Positions 1 through 12,167 of a stretch of 64,000 nt of DNA are shown here, in pieces (within the stretch, counting starts at the first letter, position 1; every line of letters starts with the position of its first letter). The notes under the pieces are model-generated. The model was not told where the DNA came from and made no database searches. It saw only the letters and a list, made by a program, of their open reading frames with translations. Position numbers and translations under genes: made by a program. This DNA comes from Albugo candida (taxonomy: Eukaryota > Oomycota > Peronosporomycetes > Albuginales > Albuginaceae): assembly GCA_905220665.1 (NCBI GenBank), contig CAJNAR010000022.1, positions 62,001 through 126,000 on the forward strand, read 5' to 3'.

Positions 1-1556
1 ACTGCGTTGCTCATAAAAGGAGGATATGCGACCTCATTTTCTTTTCCAGCCAGATCAAAATCAATCAACACAACTCGCTTTAACTTGACATTCCATAAGA
101 CATGTTCTTCACGAAATCTCCATGAACGAATTTCATGTCACACAAACGCTTTTGTATGGTCTGTAAATCATCGAGAATTTTAAGCTTATATTCGTTCACA
201 ACGTCAGTGAGAAGTTGAAACTGATCAATTTTTTCCATGACGATAAAATACCACCCACTTGGTAGCTCCTCACATAAAAGCAACTTTGGCGCAAAGCCTT
301 CAAGTGCACAAAACTCGTGAACTTCTTTGCCGTATTGGGTCGCAACATTCACGATAACTTTCTGTTCATTTTTTTATTTTCGCAACGAAAACATTTGGTG
401 TGAATACGCTATCATATTGGAGGGTGGTGGTTGTACCATCTATGTTTGCGGTATTCTTGTATGGGAATTGGGTCTGATCAAAAGCCATTTTACGAGTTCC
501 CGAACAAAACCGATGAAGCTCTTCCAGTCCAACTTTCAGAGATCTTAATAGTCTTGCTAGACTTCTTCACATTTTTTCATTCATGGTAAAGAACAATGGA
601 TTAGATACGACCAATGGTTCGCAGATAGCAATTCCATCTTCAACATTAACAATACCAAACACACTTACTACGGAGTCACATATATCCTCCAAGAAGCATG
701 GAAGTTGACAATGATGTAATGAGCGACATTCTTCATAATCGGATCACCTGAAGTTGCTTCTCTCTTAAGTGTGACCTCCAGATTCAACAGCAGGTGCTCA
801 CCACACATATAAGATTCACCTGTTGTCGAGCGTCTGTCAATTTCGTTAACCATGGTGCTATCATCATGATCCAAGAGATAATCTTCTAGTACCTTCCCAC
901 GCTAGATTCCGCTCCATTTGTATACGTAGTAGAAACTTCGTGACGCACTTCACGCACAAGATCATAATCCTGTCCCTCGATTTTGATTCGCTGGCAGTTG
1001 TAATCAAACCGAGCAAATGTTTCATTAAGCAGGACAATTGGGAGTCAATTGATTTTGTGGTCTGCGTCGACCAATCAATAGCATTGAATTTGACCTGGAT
1101 ACTTTTTGAGAATGTTCTTCCATCCGTATCTACCACTGCATTCCCCAAAAAAAGGATGGAACGACGTCCTTTTAAGTCGTCTAGTTTTGTTTTGCGGGGC
1201 GTCAGCCACGCATCCTGTGTGGGCAGTTTCACCAGTATATGAATGACTTGAGATGAATCATTTATTCCATGGAACACATCCATGATAGGTTCCATTGATG
1301 GCAGCTCTTTCCCTTAAATGAGATCTTGTACATGGTTTATGTTCCCTTGACTCAACAACTCGACATCATCAGAAGCGTCAGCAAGCCACATGCCATTTCT
1401 GACGGCGAGATAAAGTCGTAATTCATCTGCATCACATTTTATCGTTGTGGGCTTTTTCTTCTTGATTTCTTCCTGCAAATCACTGACTGTTTTATGGTCA
1501 TCAATTTTCACTGAAAATGCGTTCCCCCTAATAGCTTCATTCATTGGGTGACCAAT
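1..1556 (-). pseudogene. Crinkler (CRN)-family effector relic with kinase-like C-terminus
   Basis: Reading leftwards, 1544-1314 encodes a typical CRN header: an AFSVKIDDHKTV-type start, a Lys-rich helix, then LYLAVRNG in place of the usual LFLAK. An in-frame TAA at 1314-1316 interrupts it. The same frame continues at 1295-864, where HILVKLP matches the HVLVVVP-type end of CRN headers. After a frame change, 874-668 resembles the segment before the kinase fold in CRN kinases. Then 352-80 gives a kinase-like stretch with the catalytic-loop signature FVHGDF. A further frameshift near 80-100 leads to VVLIDFDLAG (DFD activation-segment start) and a YPPFM-like motif running off the window. CRNs are translocated cytoplasmic or nuclear effectors of oomycetes. 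The stop and at least two frame changes indicate a dead copy. The exact start is unclear and the left end is truncated by the window. Confidence 0.75.
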
Positions 1557-4500
1557 AAAAATGCAGTAGCAATTAGCATATCCAATTGATTATTCCGAAT
1601 GTTTAATCTCTGACCTCGAAGTGCATGAATTTTGGATTAATATATATGTTCTTCCTGCCGAATAGATGCATTCAATTCATGCGAAAAAATTGCATAACTT
1701 TCATTCATGGCGTTTAGGTTGATTTTTGTGCATCTCTACAGAAAGACTCGTAGCTATATACATGCAAAAACAAGAAAAGATCAAATGTTTCCCTGAATCA
1801 GTATCGCATAGCCACTAAATGCATCGAATCTCGTAAAATGTTTAACATAAAGTTCTCAAACATTCGAGAGGTGCCTGCTTTTAGACAAAGTGTTGGAAGA
1901 TAGTCGAAATGCGGTCCACGCGACATTGGAAGAGTTCGGCACAGGCGACTCTTCGTCGCTATGATGTCATTTAGCGACCGTGCTGTTTGGAATAGTGCGC
2001 GATGTTGTAGTCTGTATGCGGACAGGATACATAAGAAATGCATGATAATAGTTAGTAACAGTTTCACATTTGCACTCAAACACGGAGGCAGGGCAGATTT
2101 TATACAAGTAGACTGAAATCCATACGTGTCCAACTCTGTCCATTTTGGTGATTGTCAGAATACTTTTATGCCACGACGAAGTATTCATTTACGCCACACA
2201 TGTTTACGCTGCCGCGTACTCGAAAGAAAATCACAGCAGGATGTAGGTTCTATATTTCATCATCATAATACTGGCGTAGCTGTGAATGTCTCATCTTCAG
2301 GAATGGCGCGGTTTGCTCGGTAAAGCAAATTCGCTTTGCTGTAGATATTGAATTTCATCTCTTGATGAACTGGGTCAGTTGAGGTAACAAGCTTAAATTT
2401 CTTAATGAGCTATTGCATAGCAATAGAAAATTGCAAGATGCTAGCTTACCACTTCGTCGAACGTTAAAAAAAGCTGCTTGAAAAAAAGCTGTACTTATAC
2501 CGTTTGCTGTGTATCTAGCAATCATACATCGGTTTAAGCTGACCCAGTCATCTTCTGGTCATCAGCAAGCTCATTCTAGAAAATCGCATCATTTCTTATA
2601 GTGCCTTCCGTTTTTACCAGAATGTCAGATATCCGGTTGAGTTATATGTCGTCGCACTGTTTCGGAAGCCGTACGTAGCTACCAATGTCGTTCACACATG
2701 CAAATATTTTGCTTGTATTCCTGTTCTTTCCTCCTCCAGCAAATTGTTGTAATTCAGGTGGAATTCTTGCCGGTCATGAAAGCATGAAAGCCAAGAGAGA
2801 CTGCATCTTATTAGGCGTTTGATATCCAAATACTCGAAGATAAATCGACACTCCAAATTCTTATCAAAGGCGTATAAAAATGACTCGAAATACATTTCAG
2901 GATTACTCACAACCCATATTTTTGTCTAATGTCGAGGTGGCGTTCATCACTAGCATACATTTCTGTTACAATAAACAGTTTGAATATGAACATAAAAACC
3001 CGAGCTGAAAATGTAATTTTCTGCATAAACTTTCCTCTTCCATCACTGATATGAGATACAGTATCAAGGAAGATCATGAATGGCTTTTCTTGATGCTGCA
3101 ACATGAATTTGAATAGGCAGTTGAACAAGGGACAGGATCAATCAATCATTCCCAAGATTGTAAAACATTTCAGCAGAGTAGCGTATCAGGATATCGGCCG
3201 ATACCTCGGTATTTTGTTGAGGCAGATGATGATCAACCATCCTAGACCGTGATAAACTTGACCACCAAATCCATCGCATCTAATGCGAGCACATCAAGAA
3301 AAACACATCAGTGCTTGTTCACGTAATCGTTTACATTTTCAGCTCGTTTTTGAGGGAATTGTTTTTTCCACCCACCTTTTAATGTTGGGGGCACTTCTCT
3401 CAGAAGTATTGATTGGTAAACCCACCCTGGATGCATATAATATGCCATGAACGGCCTGACCTGACTCCAGGAGTATTGAAAATCGGCTATCCGTGTCGCA
3501 TCCGTAAGAAATAATGCAGAGTACCCTTTAAATTACAAAGAATTCCGGTGGTAGAAAGCTGTCGCAAACGTGCTTTCGATTGCATCACAGGGCACTTCGA
3601 AATTCGGGCGATGCATACAAACGGTATAGCGGTATAAAGATGCCACCTTCACTGAAAACAGCTGCGTGCAACATCTAACGATGGCCCATACCATACCACT
3701 ACAACCGCAGGGCGTCTATGCGCTTGAAAATCGGCTTAAACAAGTTGCAAATGTAATTACAAGTTATTTTAATTTTTGCTAGTGTTAAAAGAAATACGGC
3801 AAAAGATCGCTGTCCTTATGAGTCCATTTCTCATTCAGAAGACAGATGATGGCGATTCGTAAATGCGTACTTTACTGTTTGCGAATGACACGGTACAACG
3901 AAAAGCATGAGAAAGTTGGCTGACCTAAAATTGGGATCACAGAAAGGTGTGTAAATATATGTTCTGATACCTTCAATCGGCATGCAGGACTGTGAAACTG
4001 CAGCCATATCTTGGAACAGCGGGGTGGAAATACCGCCGTAATTTGATTGGTCAGAAAGCCACGTGGTGGGTGGGAATAGCAGTTTCCTTTTTTAAAAGTA
4101 ATTGCAAACTTATGCTTTGGTGCCATACGAAGCAGGCTATTTCGCCTAAGGTTTGTTACGAGAGGATCGATCTTCCATGGCAGATTTTCGTGGATAAGAG
4201 ACTAATCGCCAAAGGTGATCGATTGAATCACAACTAGCTCAACGGGTAATCACGTCACCCTTGTATTTTGACTGCGTGTGGTATCCCGCATGCACTCCTA
4301 ATTCAACAGTGACCTCCAATGTTCACGCAGCTTGAGCTTCATTTTTGTCTGTACGGCGAAGAAAAGAGCGGGAAGAAAGCAAGATTGGGAGGTTGGTGTA
4401 GTAAATGTAACAGGGCGGTGTTTGCTTTGTCAACCCATTCGAAAATGAAACATGAAGAGAGACGAAAGCGATGTTAACGATTGGTGGAATCGGAAAGGGG

Positions 4501-7500
4501 TTAAGCCGGCCTCATCGAGGCTGTAGGAAAGCTAAGATTCCGACAAGAGCTATATACATGACCATAAGGCGAGCTGAGTCGGGCTGACAGAGATGTGTGC
4601 TCCATACAAGCCATCGCATGCGACATGTACATTCATGTACGTTGTTTGCCATACGTGCCACAGTCAATGGAGAGCGCGAGAATTTGTGGATAGATAAAAA
4701 TTTACTGAATAGATCTGGCCAGCTTGTACGCCATTACAACAAGCACAATAATCATTGTCCGAATGCGGCTGTAAGTGTCAACACTTCGTGCCTGGATGGT
4801 AGCTCGACGTAGTCAGTATTTGTATCTGCTCAATGTTCGAGAGTAGAGCTAAACTATAGAGAATGAGATGTTACAAATGGAGACGTTCCATGATTGACAG
4901 AATGATAATATTACTTCATCGAGCGGATGTACACAAGGATAAACATAATATGCTGTGAAATAAATCTGTTGCGATATTTTGGCGGGATAAGCGTCTAACA
5001 TGTGACAGCTGGTGACGATCCGTTTACATCATCTTGGCACAAAAAACTCCTATGATTGTTTGTGCCGCCTTTGGCACTTGAGGAGTCCGACGGAGAGTGA
5101 GACTGCGGTTGGCTTGATCGCTGCCCAAGTTTTGTAATTGCAACACGTATTCTTGCATTATTATTGGCCGTACCTTTTGAGCTCGAGTACCTTATCTTTA
5201 CCTGCAACATCTTCCATCTTTCATGATCTTGATTTGGTCGTTGGTCCACTACTAAAGACACGAATTCTTTCTGCCATTAAATTAACAAATACTTTAATCT
5301 TACACTTCTAGATCTTTGATTCATTGCAAGACGTGATTCCCCAATTCGGCCATATTGAATCTACGTATATTTTCAAACATACGAGCTCTCCACATCACCG
5401 CACCGGATAACGAGAACTCATTTGCGATAAAGCCTGAAGGGAGCTTTGCTTCCTGCCGTCTAGGCATGTCATCAGATGATGATCTTCTAGCATAAAGCAC
5501 CAGCTTGTCTTTGATTCATAAACTTTCACGGACCGCAGACATACATTACATATGGAATTTATGTACTCTATTCTAAATGAGGCTTTTCTTGCAGAAGTGG
5601 GTGAAGGAACGTTTTGTCCCATCTGCAATTTGATTATCAGCACTATCCGGGACCTGTTCAAATCGAAGTTTGGTTGCATATTCTACTCAATCCTCAAGCT
5701 GCTTGTTTCTGGCGATTTAGAGGTATCGCATTGCAATCAAAAACGCACTGACCGATCATACCCGGTTTTACTTTCTCAGTAACTGCTATATTCCTGGATT
5801 CCTTATAACTTTCCCGCCTGTGTTTGCACGTTGTCAGAGATGTGTATGATAAACAAAGAAGCCGCTTCACATGGTATGCATAGGGTGCACATTAATATCA
5901 CAAAGATTAGCAAGAGGGCGAGTAGTCGTTTCCAAATTCCCTTATTACCAGATCTCGTAAATGTATGCGTTCATAAATAGCGTGCACATTCCATAAAAGT
6001 CTGTCAACTTGTCAACTTCCAAGTACCTCTTCATGAATTATATCGAAGCGGTGAAGTTGTGTTTTGAACCAGCTCAAGAATGCTTGCATGTGAGAAATCA
6101 TTACTTGGAAAGTCAGATGTTGTTTTTCTATTGACTCTCCTGTTCTTGCTTCATATAGGCCTCTTCTTCGTACGAATTCTTATATGTCAGTCCACCACAC
6201 GACCACTTTCATCATCAGTAAAGCAGAATTCTTTTTGCTAAAATTTCGTTATCACCTTGCATGACTCTATTAAGCTCCCATGCATCATAGTCAATAATTT
6301 GCAGGAAGCCAAAAGTATCCCGCTCAAATGCGTGGGCTAGCTAAAGTCGACGAAGACGTATTTTACCGCAGTGGTCTAGCTCTCGATCAGAACTGCACGA
6401 ATTTTGGCTAGTTCATTATTTACAGCGAAAAATGTCGATGCGAACGGTGTCGCCAAATCTCTGCGCAGTTCCTGCACCCGAAGAAAAGATACCAGCGAAA
6501 AGAGCGGGAGAATAGCATTCGCAATTGGGGGAATCTCCAGAAAGCGCTCTGGCATCTCATTATTTTGCTTCTCATCTATACCAGAAGTAATATATAACCA
6601 AACATCTATATCGGAACTATTACATAGCGTCAATGCTTTTAATAAGTTTTGAGGCGAACCTCAGTTATCTGGCATTTTTGCATGGAATCAGCGAGCAACT
6701 CGCTGCAGCATTTTACATGTCGATCCAAGCATTGATATGTGCTTGAGAATAGCCACGTCTCCTTCGTAGTAAGTATCATTTCGCGGGAATCAGATTTTGT
6801 AGTCTTGCGAGTCATACACAGTAGTGACCTGTCCGTCCTTGGATGAGTGTCCGGTAAAATATGGAAGTGCCAGAAAAAGTTGCAAAGAACATCACTGAAG
6901 TTAAAATGAATTTGTATTTTTGGTTTCCAATTCTTGTGGAAACGCCTAGACATTTGCATTCGGCTGAACACCCATCGTCTTTCACTAAATTGTCAATTTT
7001 CTTTCTTGCGAAATACCCACAGTTTTGCTTCACCACTTTCCTGTATCATGATAATCGTCTAGACTCATTCCAATCCAACCTCCATTCCTACTAGTTGGCT
7101 CTAAAATTAGTTACAGGTATCGGATTTAAAGGTGACTACGAACCTAGTCACATTAAATTATCGTCCTGACAGCTTGATCCAGTAGAATCAAAATTCAGTG
7201 AAATGATTGACTTCTATCGAAGCTGACGCGTAGAATCTCAGTCTACATTTCGTATGTGACAATCTTGATGTATATGCCAACCGCATACGCATTCCTCGAC
7301 AAGAAGCAATTTATAGTCATCCCAATATCCATATAGACAGCCGATCATTATACTTTGCTGCAGTTGATCATCCATGCTGTTCTTTTTTCTTAAATTTGAA
7401 ACAAGAGGTATCCTTGCTGCCTAAGACATGATTTTTTCAAGTGAAGGGCAATGATCGTATGGAATGATGAAACTCAGGTTCCTTGTATACGCTCCCGTTC

Positions 7501-8495
7501 GAGGACTTTTCTTCAATCAACTACTAATGTGTGATGATAGCAGAAGCTCTGCGTGTCGAAAAAGAGAAATCGTGTGTCATAAGCTGAAAGGAACTTTGTG
7601 CTTATTTTATCAGCCACAACCGATACTTTTCTATTCAAAGCCCATCTGTACTGAGTTCTACCAATTGAAGCGAGTTACTAAGGAGCGCACCAAGTACGGC
7701 ATGAGTAACCCGCGAATGGATGGTCTATATTAAGAAGAACTGTGTCTATCATACAGCATGTCAAGGCATGTAAATATCTTTTTTTGTGACGCACAAAGCT
7801 CCTTCCCGATACATATATCTTTGCTGGCACTTGAACGATGCATCCGTGTCATCTGCTACACATGAATGCAAAATCCTACACTTTAGGTTTCCCGTTTTCT
7901 CGTGTCACAAGAGCTGAGGGATATATAAAGTATCGTGTGTAAGTACTCCGGAAAGATCCTCACATTTTGTACGCAAATCGTTTCATCGTCTACTGTTACT
8001 CGAGAGAGCGCACAGTGAGAAAGAATTATGGTATAGATCCGCAAACAAGATCGTGCTCCTTCGTTTGAGCGCTCAAACCATACGGAGTTCGTTTGTCTAT
8101 GGTCGGTTCGAGATTTTGTAAGGCAAGACGCTGTAGCGTCTTTTATCGTAAATGCTCCTAGATTACTTATATTTATTGCTTTCCAAAACATAATGAAAAG
8201 TACTACCAGTCATTGCTGGCTGACAGTAAAAAAGTGACCCTTCGTGTTTCATCGAGCTTATTTGTAGGGAGAGTAATCAAAATATTCGCCAGGTACGCGA
8301 CAAGCTCAAAATCGAATGAGACCACTGGCACGTTTGGACTGGCCCTGAACTTGTCCATTAAAAGCGATCTGATAAAGAATAAAAAAGGTTTGCGATGCTA
8401 CTTTTTAGTCGCAATTGCACGTTTCTAGTAATTGAATGGAGTCCACTAATTGAAGCATTCGAGCATGGCGATTTCACCAATCAAAAATTTTCATT
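1557..8495. other. Gene-poor stretch, no confident gene
   Basis: This is about 7 kb of AT-rich sequence with only short, overlapping open frames on both strands. Two minus-strand stretches look mildly protein-like but match nothing I recognise: 5261-4995, a hydrophilic Ser/Gln-rich frame, and 6633-6376, an amphipathic frame whose possible upstream continuation (7036-6639) is broken between frames. They could be decayed gene fragments. I saw no tRNA, rRNA, transposase or reverse-transcriptase motif. Confidence 0.5.
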
Positions 8496-9455
8496 ATGGG
8501 CAAAAAGAATCGAAAAAATCAGCCTGTTCGTTCTCTAAATGCACTGATACCTGCAGAGATAGCTGCCGAAGAAGAGATTCTCGAGACTCCTGCGATCAAC
8601 CTACTTGAAGGAAGGCTCGATGCATGCGAAAAAGATGAAGACGAGCATGAAGAATTGGAACTTGAACAATCGCTTGTCGCTGAAATGCGAGCAATAAACG
8701 GTTCTCAACCAGCAAAAGAAGTCGCTAACAAGGAAGCGTTGGAAGCGACAATCATAGAGTGGAATGGTGTCATGCCACAGCTTCCGTGGATCGAAACACT
8801 TGACACGTCGGATGTCGAGCTCTGTCTTCCAAACGTGAACGACGACTTGAAACGCGAAATAACGTTTTATCAGCAGACTTTGGAATCAGTGCGCATCGCA
8901 AGAGCAAAGCTATTACAACAGAATGTACCATACCGACGTCCTTCAGATTTCTTCGCAGAAATGCTGAAAACAGACAACCAAATGGCCAGAATCAAGGACA
9001 AGCTGATTTATGAACAAAAGAAAATTCAAACTGTGGAGGAACGGAAGAAATCACAAGCGCACCGCAAAGTGGCCAAAGCCGTACAAAGTGAAAAGCTACA
9101 ACAACGTCAACAAGAAAAGAAAAAGACCCTGGAATCTCTCCAACAATGGAAGAAGAATCGTCAATTACGACAACGTACAAATACTACAGAAAAAGACGAG
9201 GAAGATCAGGAGGGTCAACTTCAGCAGATTCTAGCCGCGAAAACAGTGCGCAAAGGAAAGAATCACAAACGCGAGTACCGTAACGAGAAGTTTGGCTTTG
9301 GAGGAAGAAAAACGGGTAGGAAAAGAAATACGAGGGAATCCACCAACGATCTTCCCGATTTTGGACAGAAACGAAGCAAAGGCAAGCCAACATCATTAAA
9401 GAGACCTGGAAAGACGCAACGAACAAAGAATCGAAAAAGACAACGTGCGGGCTAA
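8496..9455 (+). CDS. EBP2: rRNA-processing protein EBP2 (EBNA1BP2 family)
   Basis: This is an intronless 319-residue protein of the Ebp2 family, a nucleolar factor needed for 27S pre-rRNA processing and 60S subunit assembly. The N-terminus is acidic (residues about 20-60). The conserved core follows: a PYRRPSDFFAEMLKTD motif near residues 147-162, a helix in which the protein handles one hairpin of RNA or protein partners, and a long basic coiled coil (residues 165-240). The C-terminal tail carries the family signature KFGFGGRK and is strongly Lys/Arg-rich, fitting nucleolar retention. The length matches fungal and animal homologues. The ATG at 8496 follows a TTTTCATT context that may include the transcription start. 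It stands alone in a gene-poor region, with no partner gene nearby. Confidence 0.88.
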   Translation: MGKKNRKNQPVRSLNALIPAEIAAEEEILETPAINLLEGRLDACEKDEDEHEELELEQSLVAEMRAINGSQPAKEVANKEALEATIIEWNGVMPQLPWIETLDTSDVELCLPNVNDDLKREITFYQQTLESVRIARAKLLQQNVPYRRPSDFFAEMLKTDNQMARIKDKLIYEQKKIQTVEERKKSQAHRKVAKAVQSEKLQQRQQEKKKTLESLQQWKKNRQLRQRTNTTEKDEEDQEGQLQQILAAKTVRKGKNHKREYRNEKFGFGGRKTGRKRNTRESTNDLPDFGQKRSKGKPTSLKRPGKTQRTKNRKRQRAG

Positions 9456-9975
9456 TATTGAATCGTACTGAGCGTAATAGACGACATAATAGATATTGCA
9501 TCGTCTTCTATTCTCATTATCACAGGCCAAAATTCTGCTTGAAGAAGTTCCTCATAAGGCGTCATTACTTTGTCCAGAGCTCGTAAAGTTCTGACAGACA
9601 AATCGTAGTTCATGACAGCTCACAAAAAGTCCCGCTCAAACAATTGATTTACTGAAATAAATTTTGGCAAAACCCCAACATCAGCGTTGTTTTTCTGCAA
9701 TTTTCGCTTGGTCCCTTGCAATACACCGAGGCAATTTAGAAATCGATGGATGTGTGGTTCTGATCGTTGGCTTCCATTTTCCATAACTTTATCAGGAAGA
9801 CCATGAATGGACTCCTAAATTCGAATAGTGTGAAGAGAATTTGGGCTTGTAAGGATCATTATTAGGTATGTCAAAGCTCGGGATAGCAACAATGCTTGCA
9901 TGTGGTAAATTTATAGGGAGTTGTAGTTCTCCATCAAATTGTCAAAGTGGAAATGCATGCTTTGACAGTGATCAC

Positions 9976-10066
9976 AGACATTTCCAGCACAAGAGGGACT
10001 TTTGTGCTGGAAATGTCTATAATTTTACAGAAAAGTTCCTCTTGTGCTATAACTTTTCTGTAAAAT
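9976..10066. repeat. Two adjacent perfect inverted repeats with mutually complementary loops
   Basis: Arms 9976-9992 and 10002-10018 are perfect 17-base reverse complements separated by 9 bases. Arms 10022-10037 and 10051-10066 are perfect 16-base reverse complements separated by 13 bases. The second loop contains CCTCTTGTGCT, the exact reverse complement of AGCACAAGAGG in the first hairpin (end of arm plus loop); extended to 14 bases there is one mismatch. The locus could therefore fold either as two hairpins or through pairing between them. It lies in a gene-poor region without a credible protein frame. Confidence 0.9.
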
Positions 10067-10477
10067 ATCGCTCTAAAAGTCGCAATCTTTTTTTTTGCGT
10101 GTGAGTCTTTCATTCGTATCATGCTCGCCTCTATCAATCATTCAAGTGCGTGTGAGTCGTGAACTTCTTAAGTACTCCATTGACGACCACTCTTGTATCC
10201 GATCCAATTATGGCTGGAGTTGTTTGCATGTACATTCGTATAAAAATTCCGACAAGGGAGACGTCACTTGATGTGAACTTGACTTGGTTCAGCTTGCGCA
10301 AGAGAAGCACTAAATAAAAATATCAATTGTGTAGGCCTCATACTAGGAATACTTACGTTTAGCCAGCGTGAAAGTTGCATGCATTTACACTCCGGATGTT
10401 CATTGGTATTTTGCGAATTGAAGATTCATTTGATAGAGCGTACACGGCAGCAGCTGCCAAGGTGAACCTTTTCTTGA

Positions 10478-10732
10478 ATGAATAAGATAAATCGTAAATT
10501 CCTGTTCTACATAATTATATTGTACGCTCATGCCTTTTACACGATCCGAATGGCAGATGTGCTTTCTAGTAGTAGGCAGATCTTGGGTGATTCAGTGCCT
10601 TTCCTGATGGGGATGTTGTCGGCCGTGCATGATCATATCCAAAACCGCATGACTTTGTGCCAACTAGCAATAGCCACGCTTCTATTCGTCGTCGAAACTT
10701 CTCTTTTTTCATTCCAACATATTCGATTCTAA
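10478..10732 (+). CDS. Possible small secreted protein, 84 residues
   Basis: The frame starts with two basic residues and a hydrophobic run (KFLFYIIILYAHAF) that would fit a secretion signal, followed by a neutral body with no recognised motif. It lies in a gene-poor region next to effector-like relics. Nothing supports function or expression, and the later hydrophobic run (LAIATLLFVV) could also make it a chance frame. It is reported only because a signal peptide in this context is what an oomycete secreted protein would look like. Confidence 0.25.
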   Translation: MNKINRKFLFYIIILYAHAFYTIRMADVLSSSRQILGDSVPFLMGMLSAVHDHIQNRMTLCQLAIATLLFVVETSLFSFQHIRF

Positions 10733-11900
10733 GCATTTGAATGGTATACTTGCTTTTGTTAGAGGCGAACCGCTTCAGCTATGCTGTAAGGAAATTGTCA
10801 CGGTATCGATGTCTAAGGTGGCTACTGAAGCCCGCATGAAAACATCTACATGAATTTAGCTGTAGGAATGAGATACCAATGTGATCATAACTGGTGATTA
10901 TGGCATTGCTAAGTACCGGCCCAAATTCCGTCGGGATTTCCTGCGATTCATCTTTACCGAAAATACATGAGAGTGCTCGAGAATCGCTCACTGGCGCTAT
11001 GCAAGATACCAAGTACCTGATTATGAGTCTTCTCTTAGAAGCCCTTTCTCGAATTTCAGAAACCGCATTACGTCCTTAGTTTACATAGTACTAAGATCTT
11101 TATCCTTTCTCAGAAAGGCGATTCTTCTGGAATGTGTTCACTTTTCTCGATTTCTCATATAGGTTTGTGCAGACTCGTGACCCAAAGACACTTCACAGCG
11201 CAATAAATTGGGAATTCTGATACACGCAATGCTTCAGGAAATAGGAAGACTTCCCTTCTAATCAAATTTGGTCGAGCAATAATGACTCATCTCCCATACT
11301 TTTGACATCGAAATTACGCAAGAAACAAGCATGGTGGGGAAAAATCCACGAGCGTGCAGGATTTGGACAGGTGTCGCATCAAGAGTTTCTGAATTTTAGC
11401 CGCTATATACCAACGTGTCACTTCATGCATGCATGAAATGGGGTTCTCGCAACTTGGATAAAAGTATTCCGCTTCTGAATGTATACCTTCTTCAGCGGAT
11501 TCTAGCAGCTTGAAAGAGGAAAAAGGATTGAGTATTCGCACATTCTACTCCCGGTACTCGCTATCGCAGAGAATACAATCTAATAGTTACTTTATTTTGC
11601 TCGAAAAACTGCTCGCAATATCTCGATTAGTCGAACCGTTAAGAATCAATCCACTTCCTTGGACGTACGCAACGATGGGCTAATGTTGGATCGGATACTT
11701 TCCAAGCAGATTCGTGTTCAATTTCGAGTAGCTCTGATTGCCTTCGAAGCTCAATAAGGATGCAGAGGATTATTTTTGTGTGTAATTTTACTATGTTGCG
11801 CCAAGACAATCCTTGGAGCTATATTGGGTACATTTCCGAATCACGATTATAATCTATCACTAGTAGTATAACGTGCGACCCGGTAACGTTTTTCCAAGCC

Positions 11901-12167
11901 TTATAAAAGCTCAACAACGAAACAATCGCATGATACTTCACATAAAACTGGTCGTAGTAGTGTACATGAACCTTTATTTCCCTTTATGAAGAAGTAGAAA
12001 ACGAACGTACGCTTCTTCGGTTCGTTGCTGAGTGTGGCGAGTCGGGAAGTTACTGTTGGAGGACCACGCTTCATATTTGGGTTAGCGCCTGAAGAATTGT
12101 AAACGTTTGATGCAGTTGTTCTAGTAAGTAATGCTACTATCACTAGTGTTGTTTGATACTTCTGCAT
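11901..12167 (-). CDS. Possible small secreted protein, 88 residues
   Basis: The minus-strand ATG at 12165-12167 opens a frame with a well-formed secretion signal: MQKYQTT, a hydrophobic core LVIVALL, and a plausible cleavage after TTAS. The body is polar and basic (an NEPKKR stretch) and ends with a Cys-rich part (GSC, LCEVSCDC). A GTACGTT splice-donor-like site lies inside the basic stretch, so the true 3' part may differ. No RXLR or LFLAK motif is present. It is a candidate for the secreted repertoire of a pathogen, with no homologue I recognise. Confidence 0.35.
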   Translation of the reverse strand: MQKYQTTLVIVALLTRTTASNVYNSSGANPNMKRGPPTVTSRLATLSNEPKKRTFVFYFFIKGNKGSCTLLRPVLCEVSCDCFVVELL

